From: Natronosalvus hydrolyticus
GTDB taxonomy: Archaea > Halobacteriota > Halobacteria > Halobacteriales > Natrialbaceae
DNA: 41,864 nt
Reading direction: 5' to 3'
NCBI GenBank assembly: GCA_025517525.1
Contig: JAOPJZ010000028.1
Coordinates: forward strand, 1 to 41,864
A program made the translations under genes and the position numbers. Under the pieces are notes generated by a model that was given only the letters and a program-made list of their open reading frames with translations, made no database searches and was not told where the DNA came from. Each line of letters starts with the position of its first letter. Positions within the stretch are counted from its first letter, which is position 1. Below are positions 15,559 through 24,201 of the stretch, in pieces.

Positions 15559-17796
15559 TCAATGCTGTTGGTCGATGCCGTCACCATCGAAACCGTTCGC
15601 CCTCGAGGAAACACGGTTACACAACCGTGTGGCCATCTCGAACAGCGACTGTGCACGCTGTTGCTCGATCGGTTCGGTATCGAAAGTCGCCCGTTCGTAG
15701 CCGGCAGTGAGGTCGTACAGGAGCGACAGTTCGTCCGCGTCGAGGGCCGTTGGCTCGCTCGAGACCTGCTCGAAAAACTCCCAGTGTGTCCGGTCGCGTG
15801 CCTCGAGTCCTGGATCGACCGTTCGTCGGACAGCCCCGTAACTGAACTGGATGGCGTCGACTGACCGTCCCTCTGTGAGCGCATCACTCGCCTGTGAGAG
15901 CAAGAGCGAGATCAGACGCGGGTCAGTGGGTGGCTCCTGGCCGTGCGTACTGGTTGGCGTGAACGCGTCCACCGACCGATTCGTTGCCGTGCGGCGCTCG
16001 CGGCGATACCACCAGCCACCCACGATGGCCGCTGTGAGAAAGAGCCCACCCCAGGCCCACGTTGGCACATCGACGAGCGTCCCACTCGAGGGCGAGCCCG
16101 TGGTCCCGAGCGTCAGTTCGGCGTGCGAGTCAGCGAGATTCGAGCCAGCGTCCTCGTAGGTCACCGAAAGCGTTCGTTCGCCGTCCGTTGTCGACACGCC
16201 CTCGAGGGTTTCCTCAAAGTGGCCATCCCCATCGGTCGAGACGCTGGCGACAGTGCTTCCATCGATTTCGACGGTGAGCGACTGGTTTTCCACCGCTTCC
16301 CCGTCGACCGTCTCGAGTGTCCCAGTCAGGTGGGCATCGTCACCTTCGACCGTTTTGTCGATCGAAAGGGCCGTTTCGGTTTCGCGAACCGTTATTTCGG
16401 TCGTTTCACGCGTCGAAGCCAGCGCCCGGTCGTCGAACGCGAGGGCCACTTCCAGGTCGTGATTACCAGCCGGCACCGCCCGTGGCATGGAGAACTCGCC
16501 CTCGAACGAGCCGTTCTCGGCAGTGACCGTCCCCAGCCATTCGCCTTCGAGAGTAACCGCTATCGGGACGGCATCAACCGGAATCGCTTCGACGGAAATC
16601 GTTCCCTCGAGTGAAAGTGTCTCGCCGTAGGCGGCCGATTGCGTTGCCCTCAGTTCCGGAATCGTCGGTTCGGTCTGTTCGATCGAAACGTCGACCGTGG
16701 CCTCACTCTCGAGATAGATGGACTCGTTCGCCGGAGCGGCCTCGACTGCAATCTCAGTCGTTTCGAGGGGAAGAGCCGTCGGCCGGTACTCGATATCGAA
16801 CGTCCCGTCGCTATCGGTCTCGGCGTGGAGTGTTTGATTGCCGATCTCGAGGCGGACGGGTTCGTTTGCGACTGGCGAGCCGTTTACCGTCCGGAGTTCG
16901 CCAGTCGCGCTGAGCGGGTCGAGAAAGGAGATGGTTTCATCCGCACTCGAGAGTTCGAGCGTGGTTTCGACGAACTGTTCGCTCCGGATCTCGATCCGAT
17001 CCGCCTGCACATCTTGGGTAACACTGTCGAGACCGTCTCGAGAGTCACCGAGATTCCCGTCAGTTTCCTCGTCAAGTTCAGTGTGCTGGTCGTCGATATC
17101 TTCGACCAACGCTTCGATTTCGATACCGAGCTCGAGTAGTCGACGGGCGTGTTGGCGCGCCTCGCGTTCGTCACCGGCTGCCTGTGCTTGCTCGTATGCC
17201 TCCCTGACCTCGTCGTACTCCTCGAGCGTGTCGATCAGTTCGGCCTGTTCTTCCTGCGCTGTTTCGAACCCGTTGGGCTCATCGTCCTCTTCGTCAGCAA
17301 CCTCCACGTACTGGCCAGCGAGGTCGCGATACTCGTCGTCGAGATACGAGCGAGCGAGATCGTACTGGCCATCGCTCAACGCGATCGTACTGCCAGCGAG
17401 CCGATCAGCCAACCGATCGCCGAGCCACTGTTGAAGCCCATCCTGGTCGCCACCACCGTCGTACTCGTCCGGGTTTTGGTGTCGCGGCGTTTCGTTTTCG
17501 GCGTCGTCCTCAGTTTCTTCCTGGAGTGACTGCTGGCCAATGAGGGCCGTCGAGGCAAGCAATAGTCCGTCTGTGCTCGAGGGTGCGTTCGCCGTCGTTT
17601 CAGGGACGGGGCTTTCGGTTTCAAGGAGCGCACTTTCGGTTTCAAGGAGGGCGCTTTCGCTTTGTTCACCCGACGTACCTGGTGTGGCGGTCACATCGCT
17701 GGCCGTTGCGGTGACGAAACCGCTACCGGCGACGGTAGCGACAGCGACAGCCACTGCGAGCACGCACACGAGACTCGCCCCTCGAGCGGTAACCAC
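15559..17796 (-). CDS. DUF4129-domain membrane protein with helical and Ig-like exterior
   Basis: The 745-residue product from the GTG at 17796 (a TTG at 17823 adds nine residues) has a Sec-type signal peptide. An acidic helical region (about 100-260) comes next, then three or four Ig-like beta domains (about 280-575), one transmembrane helix near residue 589 and a C-terminal cytoplasmic DUF4129 domain of about 100 residues. DUF4129 occurs beside MoxR ATPases, DUF58 and transglutaminase-like proteins in bacteria and archaea. The gene diverges from the DUF58 operon by about 200 nt, so it belongs to that locus. A short repeat (SALLETE twice) follows the signal peptide. Function is unknown; a cell-surface sensor or assembly factor coupled to MoxR is the natural inference. 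Confidence 0.8.
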   Translation of the reverse strand: MVTARGASLVCVLAVAVAVATVAGSGFVTATASDVTATPGTSGEQSESALLETESALLETESPVPETTANAPSSTDGLLLASTALIGQQSLQEETEDDAENETPRHQNPDEYDGGGDQDGLQQWLGDRLADRLAGSTIALSDGQYDLARSYLDDEYRDLAGQYVEVADEEDDEPNGFETAQEEQAELIDTLEEYDEVREAYEQAQAAGDEREARQHARRLLELGIEIEALVEDIDDQHTELDEETDGNLGDSRDGLDSVTQDVQADRIEIRSEQFVETTLELSSADETISFLDPLSATGELRTVNGSPVANEPVRLEIGNQTLHAETDSDGTFDIEYRPTALPLETTEIAVEAAPANESIYLESEATVDVSIEQTEPTIPELRATQSAAYGETLSLEGTISVEAIPVDAVPIAVTLEGEWLGTVTAENGSFEGEFSMPRAVPAGNHDLEVALAFDDRALASTRETTEITVRETETALSIDKTVEGDDAHLTGTLETVDGEAVENQSLTVEIDGSTVASVSTDGDGHFEETLEGVSTTDGERTLSVTYEDAGSNLADSHAELTLGTTGSPSSGTLVDVPTWAWGGLFLTAAIVGGWWYRRERRTATNRSVDAFTPTSTHGQEPPTDPRLISLLLSQASDALTEGRSVDAIQFSYGAVRRTVDPGLEARDRTHWEFFEQVSSEPTALDADELSLLYDLTAGYERATFDTEPIEQQRAQSLFEMATRLCNRVSSRANGFDGDGIDQQH

Positions 17797-17997
17797 CCGA
17801 AGGGATTCTCGAGGCCGACACAAAAGCTAGCCACTCGGGTCGAAGTGACAATCCCTCGTTGTGGTTGCCCAGACGGGCCCAAATCAGGTGTCGCGATTGA
17901 GCCCTCGAGTACAACATCGGATTGAACGTCGCGACGCGACGTAATCGTTCGTTTCTGCCCCGCATATTCAAACCGGCGAGCGATGTAGGGGCCGAAA

Positions 17998-19485
17998 ATG
18001 CATCTAACGGGCCAGTCGTGGGCGACCGTTTCGCTCGTCGCAGTCCTCGCGGTGTTAGCAGGCGTCTTCGCACAGCCCGTGATGCTCGCCGGGAGCGCAC
18101 TGGTCGGTGCCTGGTGGCTGGGGATGCAGTATCGATTCACTCGCGAGATCACGAAGCTACCCGAATCGCTCACCGTTTCTCAGTGGTCTGATCGCTCGAG
18201 CGTTCGCGTTGGCGAACAGACGCCGGTGACGCTCGGGGTTCGCCTCGAGGAGTCCGTCTCGCTGTCGATGACCGTCGATGCAGGCGTTCCAACCGCGGCG
18301 ACGGGGACGCAGCTATCGGTGGAACTCGAGCCAGACGAGCGCGAAGGGGAGCGAACCGAAGCGCTCGCCTGGCCGGTTGCTGGCCGCCATCAGTTCGATC
18401 TGGCGACGGTGACAGTGACGAATGGCTTTTTCCTCGAGCGGTTTCCGGTCGGTGGGACTCCAACAGTCACTGTCGAACCGGTCGGCCCACGTCGGGTACA
18501 TGTCGGCGAAGGGGGCGACCGGTTCGCTATCGCCTCCGGTGAGCACCGTTCGGGTGGCCTCGGTTCCGGGTACGAACCGGCTGAGTTGCGCGAGTACCAG
18601 CCAACCGATTCGGCAGCCAGAATCGACTGGAAGGCCACGGCTCGCCTGGCGACGCCACACGTTCGGGCGTTCGAAGCGGAGACGAACAGACGCACCCTGT
18701 TCGTCGTGGATCACCGGTCGACACTCGCGACGGGTCCTCCCGGTGAGACCAAACTCGATTATCTCCGCGAGATTGCCCTGGCGATGGCCGACACTGTCAG
18801 TACGCACAGCGACCCAGTAGGGTTACTGACGATCGGCGACGACGGCATCACCGATCGACTCGAAATCTCGACCGGACCAGAACAGCACAAACTCGTCCGC
18901 CGGTCACTCCTCGAGATCGAGGCGACAAGCGAGAACACCGGAGCCGATAACCTATCGAGCAGTGCGAGCGGTTCGTGGTGGGGAGCCCATCGAGTCACGA
19001 CACAGACCGTGCGACGAGCACGCAATCGACTCGAGGCGAACGGGAATGGAGGGGACGAGAGGCGGTGGGATAGCAACGACGTGTTCGCCGAGCGCCTCCT
19101 CCCCTTCTATCGCGCCCGTGTGCCCTCCCAGACACGAATCGAATCGGAACCCCTCTTTCGCGCCCTCCGAGCCGAACTCTCGAGAGAGCCGGGCACCGCC
19201 TGGACGGTCGTGCTGACCGACGACTCGAATCGCACCGAACTTCACGAAGCCGTCACGCTCGCGCGGTCGAACGGAAACGATGTCCTGGTCCTGCTCGCGC
19301 CAACCGTGCTGTTCGAATCGGGCGGGCTCACGCAAATCGAACGTACGTACGACCGGTATCGGACGTTCGAAACGTACCGACAATCCCTCGCCAGCATGGA
19401 CGGCGTCACCGCACTCGAGGTTGGACCCGGTGATCGGCTCTCGAGCATTCTCGCGGCAGGCGCGCGCCGGGGGGTCGCTCGATGA
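17998..19485 (+). CDS. DUF58 (vWA-like) membrane protein
   Basis: This 495-residue protein has two N-terminal membrane helices (about 7-45), a beta-rich segment, and the DUF58 signature around residues 182-207, including the REYQPTD..ARIDWKATAR core. A von Willebrand A-like fold follows, starting VVDHRST. The metal-site DxSxS is altered to DHRST, so classical MIDAS binding is doubtful. DUF58 proteins are standard partners of MoxR AAA+ ATPases, which are thought to remodel or activate vWA proteins. It opens a three-gene operon: its TGA overlaps the ATG of the next gene by 4 nt. The matching MoxR lies about 4.7 kb downstream on the other strand. Confidence 0.88.
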   Translation: MHLTGQSWATVSLVAVLAVLAGVFAQPVMLAGSALVGAWWLGMQYRFTREITKLPESLTVSQWSDRSSVRVGEQTPVTLGVRLEESVSLSMTVDAGVPTAATGTQLSVELEPDEREGERTEALAWPVAGRHQFDLATVTVTNGFFLERFPVGGTPTVTVEPVGPRRVHVGEGGDRFAIASGEHRSGGLGSGYEPAELREYQPTDSAARIDWKATARLATPHVRAFEAETNRRTLFVVDHRSTLATGPPGETKLDYLREIALAMADTVSTHSDPVGLLTIGDDGITDRLEISTGPEQHKLVRRSLLEIEATSENTGADNLSSSASGSWWGAHRVTTQTVRRARNRLEANGNGGDERRWDSNDVFAERLLPFYRARVPSQTRIESEPLFRALRAELSREPGTAWTVVLTDDSNRTELHEAVTLARSNGNDVLVLLAPTVLFESGGLTQIERTYDRYRTFETYRQSLASMDGVTALEVGPGDRLSSILAAGARRGVAR

Positions 19486-20129
19486 ACCGGGACGCTTTCG
19501 AGGGGCGTCTGGACTGGTTGGAGCCGTTCGATTCACCGACCGGGCTCGCGTTTGTGGTACTCATCGGCACGATGAGCGCGCTCGGAGGCCTGGCTGGATT
19601 CGTTGCCGGTCTTCTCACGGCCGCAACCTGGCACGCGTTCGGCGTCCCGTACACCATCGCGGTCGGCCACGTCATGGTTATCGGCCTCGTTCCGGACGGC
19701 CTCGGCATCGTTTCGCTCCTCGTCTTCGAGGGCGCGTTCCTCGCCATCGTCCTCTTCGACCTGCACTGGGGAGCGAAATCGCCCAGTATATGGAACCGAA
19801 CCCGAGCGCTCGAGGTACCATCGCAAGTACCGAGAATCGAATCGGTCGAACAATTCCGGACCCTGGCCGAACACTCGAGCGTTTCGGACGTCACGGCGCG
19901 GTGGCAATCAGCGCCAACGCGGGTTATCGCGGTGGCCGCCGGCGGCTACTGCTTGCTCGTGGGGGCAATCTGGACAGGCCTTCGAACGAGTTCGGTGTGG
20001 CTCGCTGCAGGGGTGTTCCTTGCCGTCTTTTGCACCGTGGGCTACGGAATACATCGTTATCAGCGCGTGGCGTTAGCTCTCGTGGATGAGGAACCATCTC
20101 GACCAGTTCAAGAGAGTGAGACATCGTGA
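19482..20129 (+). CDS. Uncharacterised polytopic membrane protein of the DUF58 operon
   Basis: This 215-residue protein has two or three hydrophobic segments near residues 20-90 and two more near 147-185, separated by a soluble loop. No enzyme motif is visible and I do not recognise a named family with confidence. Its ATG overlaps the stop of the DUF58 gene, and its own stop overlaps the GTG of the next gene, so all three are translationally coupled. Conserved small membrane proteins of this kind usually accompany haloarchaeal DUF58/MoxR sets, which suggests a structural subunit of a membrane complex. Confidence 0.75.
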   Translation: MNRDAFEGRLDWLEPFDSPTGLAFVVLIGTMSALGGLAGFVAGLLTAATWHAFGVPYTIAVGHVMVIGLVPDGLGIVSLLVFEGAFLAIVLFDLHWGAKSPSIWNRTRALEVPSQVPRIESVEQFRTLAEHSSVSDVTARWQSAPTRVIAVAAGGYCLLVGAIWTGLRTSSVWLAAGVFLAVFCTVGYGIHRYQRVALALVDEEPSRPVQESETS

Positions 20130-21043
20130 GCTCCGAAGGTGTCGATACCGAATCGGGATCGACGACATCGCCGGCAGCAGATGGAACGACAGCGGGTGAG
20201 GATGGACCGGCGACGACGGATTCGGGTGGGACGACAGCGGACGACGTCGAGCGCCGTGCCCAACTCGAGATGCTCGCCGAGGAGAACCGACAGCTACGCG
20301 AGGCCTACGTCAGCGCTCGCCAGTCACCGTATCGGAAAACGGCACAGGGGCTCGTGGTTCTCGGCCTCGTTGCGGGCCTCGGTGGTCTCTTGCTTCCCGA
20401 TGGCCGCGACGTGCTGTTCGCACTCGCCGGAACCGGACTGTTCGGTGGGTTGCTTACCTACTACCTCACTCCCGAGCACTTCGTCACCGCGGACGTCAGC
20501 GAGAACGTGTACGGGACAATGGCAGCGAACGAAGCCGCCATCGCCGCAGAACTCGGCTTGCGGGACGAACGCATCTATCTCCCGACCGGCGACTCGAGAC
20601 TGGCACGACTGTTCGTTCCCCAGCGACCCGAAACTGAACCCCCCTCGACGCTCACTGCGCCGCTGGTTTCCGAGTCGTCCCATCGCGGGCTGGTGCTCGA
20701 GGCGACGGGAACCGAACTGCTGCGCTCAGTGAGGCGAACGCTCGAGGACGATCTCGCCCGCTCACCGACAGAACTCGGCGACCAGCTGGCAGATGGGCTC
20801 GTCGAAACGCTCGAACTGGCCCGGAGTGCGGAGGTCGACGTCGATGCCGACGACGGACGGGCGACGATCGCTGTCGCTGAAAACGAGTTCGGCGACCTCG
20901 AGCAGTTCGACCACCCGGTCGCCTCGTTTTTCGCCGTCGGATTCGCGGTTGGCCTCGAGCAGCCAGTGAGACTCGAGGTCGACGCTGACGCCGGGTTACT
21001 TACCTGTCGGTGGGAGAGCGAGAACGGTACCGGTAGTCGGTAA
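20126..21043 (+). CDS. Uncharacterised membrane protein with coiled-coil N-terminus, third gene of the DUF58 operon
   Basis: This 305-residue protein starts at a GTG overlapping the previous stop. It has an acidic disordered head (1-45), a short coiled coil (about 46-68), a helical hairpin in the membrane (about 75-115) and a cytoplasmic alpha/beta domain (about 125-300). That domain carries an N-rich ENVYGTMAANEAAIAAELG segment and three GL/VAS-type beta strands. I cannot assign a family with certainty. Coupling with the two upstream genes indicates a shared complex, and the layout suggests a membrane-bound adaptor. Confidence 0.75.
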   Translation: MSSEGVDTESGSTTSPAADGTTAGEDGPATTDSGGTTADDVERRAQLEMLAEENRQLREAYVSARQSPYRKTAQGLVVLGLVAGLGGLLLPDGRDVLFALAGTGLFGGLLTYYLTPEHFVTADVSENVYGTMAANEAAIAAELGLRDERIYLPTGDSRLARLFVPQRPETEPPSTLTAPLVSESSHRGLVLEATGTELLRSVRRTLEDDLARSPTELGDQLADGLVETLELARSAEVDVDADDGRATIAVAENEFGDLEQFDHPVASFFAVGFAVGLEQPVRLEVDADAGLLTCRWESENGTGSR

Positions 21044-21222
21044 GAGTGATGGCGAAAACCCAGTCAGACGAGCATGTAATAGAACCTCGCACGGATTTTG
21101 AAACTGATCAGCACGGGTGAGCGACGTATCGTGATACAGTATGACCCATACGTCAACTGGCTAGAACAGCGTGCAATATTCAGAAGAGGTATGCAGTATA
21201 GCGGTACCAACAGAGGAATCAC

Positions 21223-21816
21223 TTAGCGCTTAGTCGCCTCGAAGTACTCTTCTCGTGAGATCGTATATCTGTGAACATCAGCGACGGTATCCGGTAATCG
21301 ATGCCAGTTGCGGAGAAGCCCCTCATATCTTCCGCCATACTGGTCGACGTACTTTTTGATCGCCTGTCGAGACTTCTCGTTCCCATCAACGTGACCGGCG
21401 ACGACGAGTTCGAGGTTGAGACGGTCGAACGCGACGTTAAGGATGGCGCCGGCTCGTTCACCGGCATAGCCGCGTCCCCAGAATCGTTTGTCGAGGATGA
21501 TGCCGAGGTTGGCCGACCGTTTCTCCCAGTCCGGGTACAGTCCAGTCGTCCCGGCGATGACGCCTGCGCCGTCCTCTCCCTCTTTCGGCCGGATTACGTA
21601 CTTCGCCCCCTTCACCTCGTCCCAGAGTCGTTCGGCCTCGTCCACATAGTCGTAGGTCTCCTTCACTGTTTCGTGGGGGGACGAATCCCAGTACTCGAAC
21701 ATCTCCTCGGTAGCCTCGCCATCACTGTACAGGTCGTGAAGGGCGAACACGTCGACCGAGTCGTGTGAAATCCGTTCGAGGCGGAGTCGTTCGGTTTCGA
21801 TACGTTCAGGAAACAT
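21223..21816 (-). CDS. GNAT acetyltransferase, RimJ/RimL-like
   Basis: The 197-residue protein from the ATG at 21816 begins MFPERIETERLRLERI, the hallmark opening of RimJ/RimL-type acetyltransferases. An upstream TTG at 21846 is in frame but less plausible. The acetyl-CoA loop is seen as WGRGYAGERAGAIL, and the C-terminal LVVAGHVDGNEKSRQAIKKY matches the N-x-x-S-x-x-x-x-x-x-K motif. Such enzymes acetylate protein N-termini, antibiotics or small amines; the substrate cannot be inferred here. It is isolated between the DUF58 operon and a mobile-element remnant. Confidence 0.88.
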   Translation of the reverse strand: MFPERIETERLRLERISHDSVDVFALHDLYSDGEATEEMFEYWDSSPHETVKETYDYVDEAERLWDEVKGAKYVIRPKEGEDGAGVIAGTTGLYPDWEKRSANLGIILDKRFWGRGYAGERAGAILNVAFDRLNLELVVAGHVDGNEKSRQAIKKYVDQYGGRYEGLLRNWHRLPDTVADVHRYTISREEYFEATKR

Positions 21817-21900
21817 AGTCTCCCGAACGTAATCGAGAGTATTCAATGATGAGCGTGCAGGTGGAATTACCCGTGATTCCTGATCATTAGCTGAAGAATA

Positions 21901-21970
21901 GGGCGCTAAGCCCCCATCCTCAAGCAGCGAGGCGAAGCCGAGCGAGTAGGGCGGGGTAGTTCACCCCTGC
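21901..21970 (-). mobile_element. Probable IS200/IS605-type end remnant (hairpin cluster)
   Basis: Three short hairpins lie in 67 nt: 21901-21915 (GC-rich, loop TAA), 21931-21939 (GGC GAA GCC) and 21953-21967 (GGGGT/ACCCC, loop AGTTC). Similar GC hairpin blocks sit downstream of tnpB genes in haloarchaea, as far as I recall. No tnpB or tnpA frame survives nearby. The 84-codon minus frame covering it has non-halophilic composition and is not considered a gene. The remnant may extend to about 22180. Confidence 0.35.
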
Positions 21971-22423
21971 AAAATACGCGTCTTGTATCTTGGACGGCGC
22001 TCCAAACATCATCTGAAATTGGTAGGGCTCGCAACGGTCATAAGCGACACTCGAGGAAGGACGCCCACAGACGAGTCCGGAGGTGTCGGGAGCCAAGTCG
22101 TTTTCGAGAGTCGATAAGCGGTCCGTAACCCTTCGAGACAGGTCACGGTGTATCGACCACGAGCACGGACACAAGCCCTACAGCTGATGGGCTGTCCCTG
22201 TATTGGTAGCTCGCTTCTCGAGCGTTTTGCCGTGCTGTGCTCGAGCGTTACTCCCTAGGCTGTGCTCGAAAGTGCCCTCCCGCGCTCTGTGTACTCATCC
22301 CATTCGAGTGTAGCGTCTTTTTCCGGTGAGTGTTCGCGCCAAATCCGAGGCGATAAAAAGTCACAACATGTGTTCGTCACAAAATTTGGGTAGTCAGGAA
22401 AACGTGAGAGTATCGTTCTCTCT
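21971..22423. other. Non-coding stretch upstream of the repeat protein
   Basis: No convincing gene is present. The left half may be further mobile-element debris. The right half is AT-richer and holds a GATAAAAA word at about 22350, some 70 nt before the ATG at 22424, which is the likeliest promoter of the downstream Tat protein. Confidence 0.45.
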
Positions 22424-23494
22424 ATGGAACCTATCCATCTTTCACGAACGGAACAGGATGAATCGACTCACAAAGATCCTCGAACTTCTCCCGCCGACCA
22501 GGCTACTGAAGAGGGGACGCCATCCTCTTCGTCGGCGCTCGAGCGACGATCTGTGCTCAAAGGACTCGCCGTCTGTGCCGTCCCCTTCGTCGCCGGACAA
22601 TCCGTCGCCGGCGAGTCGGGCAGTGAGGATGCGACGTACGGCAACGGGGGCTACGGTGCGGGCGCCTACGGCGGTGTTGATAGCGACGCCCCGGTCACGG
22701 ATGATCCGGATCCCCTCGAGCGGACGATTCTCATTGACGGGATCGGGACAACGGGTGAAAGCCAGTACGAGATCGAGATCGATGGCACCGTCGAACCTTC
22801 GACGTACAAGGGTGCATCTATCGACGAGACGACCGTCATCGAAGACGGACACGTCTCGGGGTCGGTAACTGGCTGGCGAGACGCCTTCCGGTTCGATGGC
22901 GAGATTGAGTCACTTACCGTCGACGGTAGCGCACGGGTGTACGTCGACGACGACCGAGTCGACCCCGTCGAGTACGGCGGCGAGAGCGTTTCCGTCCTGA
23001 CGTTCGTCGGTAACGGCGTCCCCTCACGGTACCGGGTCACGGTCGACGGCGACCTCGAGGTGCTCGAGGGAGACGCCGAACTGACAGCCTCGGGTGACAC
23101 AGCCACCGGGTCGATCGAGACCGACGTCCACCGCCTCCAGTTCACTGGCGACCTCCTCGAGTGTACCTTCGAGGAAGGTGGCACACAGGTCTACCTGGAC
23201 GACGAACGTATCGACCCCGAGGAGTACGACGGTACCGAGCAACTTCCACACCTGATCGTCTTCGACGGGACCGGGGCCGACGACTCGAGTCACTACGCGT
23301 TCAGCGTCAGCGAAGGCGTCGAGCAATCGACCGACGACGGCGCCACGAAAACAACCGGTAGCGTGATCGACGGGAACGAGGTCCGTGGAAGCGTCGAAGC
23401 AGGCGAGAAAACGGCCTACCGATTCGACGGCGAGATCGAGACGTTCAGCCTCGTCGGAACCGCCGACGTCGACGTTTCCTACGACAGGTGGTGA
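22424..23494 (+). CDS. Tat-exported YG-tagged protein with three beta repeats
   Basis: This 356-residue protein has a 40-residue n-region, twin arginines at 41-42 (ERRSVLKG), a hydrophobic core and then the tag YGNGGYGAGAYG at 72-83. The mature part is three repeats of about 85 residues (101-186, 187-271, 274-356). Each has a DG-x-G opening, a Y-x-x-x-V-x-G strand, a GSV turn, a FDGEI-like strand and, in the first two, VYVDD or VYLDD followed by DP. The third repeat ends at the stop without that element. Repeats of this kind occur in other haloarchaeal Tat proteins of unknown role; a sugar-binding beta structure is plausible. No anchor or PGF tail is present. It converges with the GAP-family gene. 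Confidence 0.85.
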   Translation: MEPIHLSRTEQDESTHKDPRTSPADQATEEGTPSSSSALERRSVLKGLAVCAVPFVAGQSVAGESGSEDATYGNGGYGAGAYGGVDSDAPVTDDPDPLERTILIDGIGTTGESQYEIEIDGTVEPSTYKGASIDETTVIEDGHVSGSVTGWRDAFRFDGEIESLTVDGSARVYVDDDRVDPVEYGGESVSVLTFVGNGVPSRYRVTVDGDLEVLEGDAELTASGDTATGSIETDVHRLQFTGDLLECTFEEGGTQVYLDDERIDPEEYDGTEQLPHLIVFDGTGADDSSHYAFSVSEGVEQSTDDGATKTTGSVIDGNEVRGSVEAGEKTAYRFDGEIETFSLVGTADVDVSYDRW

Positions 23495-23550
23495 TATCCT
23501 CCCCTGCGTGAACGCCGAGGAGTTCCCGAGTCTTCGCGTCCGGCAGGGTC

Positions 23551-24183
23551 TCAACCGAGCAGATTCCGGAGCGTCAGGACGGCGAAGATGACAATCACCG
23601 CCTCGGAGATGATCCACGAGTTGTCGTTCATCCAATCGCGAATGTGCGGGAGTGCTGTTTCGGCTCGTTTTCCGAGTATGACCACTCCAAGCGACGGAAG
23701 GGCCAACAGAAAGAGTGTGAGCAGAACGAATCCCGCCGCGTCCGTAACAGGTGCACCGTTGGCCGCAAGGTAGGTTCCGACGGTGATCGAAGTGACGACG
23801 TTGGTCGGGAAAAAGCCCAACAAGAGAAAGCCGAGTCGAAACGAAAACTGCGGCGCCGCGCTGGTCAACTCACCCATCCACTTCGGCGGCTCAGAGACGG
23901 TTCGGTTTCGATAGGTATCCACCGCTGCGTAGAGGAGGAGAACGAGGACGACGACGTAAAGGAGTTGCCGTGCACTCGCACCTAACAGACCGCCATCACT
24001 CCCGAGACTATTCCCCAGGAGGTACGCGACGGCGACGACGAGGCTGATAGAGAGAGCTGCACCGAAGACGTAGGCCGTAGCGTTCGCGCGCCACCGTTCA
24101 CTCGTGGACAGGAAGATTGATGAGATGATCTGTGGACCCGCGATCATCACGATAGCCAACGGGAGAACGTCAACGAAGCTCAT
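23551..24183 (-). CDS. GAP/LysE-like six-helix membrane protein in the MoxR operon
   Basis: This 210-residue protein has six hydrophobic segments and the general plan of GAP-family (sulfolipid-addressing protein-like) and LysE-type transporters: an N-terminal AIVMIAGPQIISSIFLS, a cytoplasmic loop in the middle (residues 110-128) and a GFFPTNVVTSI segment. Such proteins export small or lipid molecules. It begins 18 nt after the end of moxR on the same strand, so co-transcription is likely. It is not a usual MoxR-locus member and may be a lineage addition. Substrate unknown. Confidence 0.75.
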   Translation of the reverse strand: MSFVDVLPLAIVMIAGPQIISSIFLSTSERWRANATAYVFGAALSISLVVAVAYLLGNSLGSDGGLLGASARQLLYVVVLVLLLYAAVDTYRNRTVSEPPKWMGELTSAAPQFSFRLGFLLLGFFPTNVVTSITVGTYLAANGAPVTDAAGFVLLTLFLLALPSLGVVILGKRAETALPHIRDWMNDNSWIISEAVIVIFAVLTLRNLLG

Positions 24184-24201
24184 CGTTCGTACTCGAGTGG
24201 T

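Noticed and set aside
21920..22174. An 84-codon minus-strand frame over the hairpin cluster
   Set aside because: Low similarity to anything, non-halophilic composition, and it overlaps the putative mobile-element hairpins.
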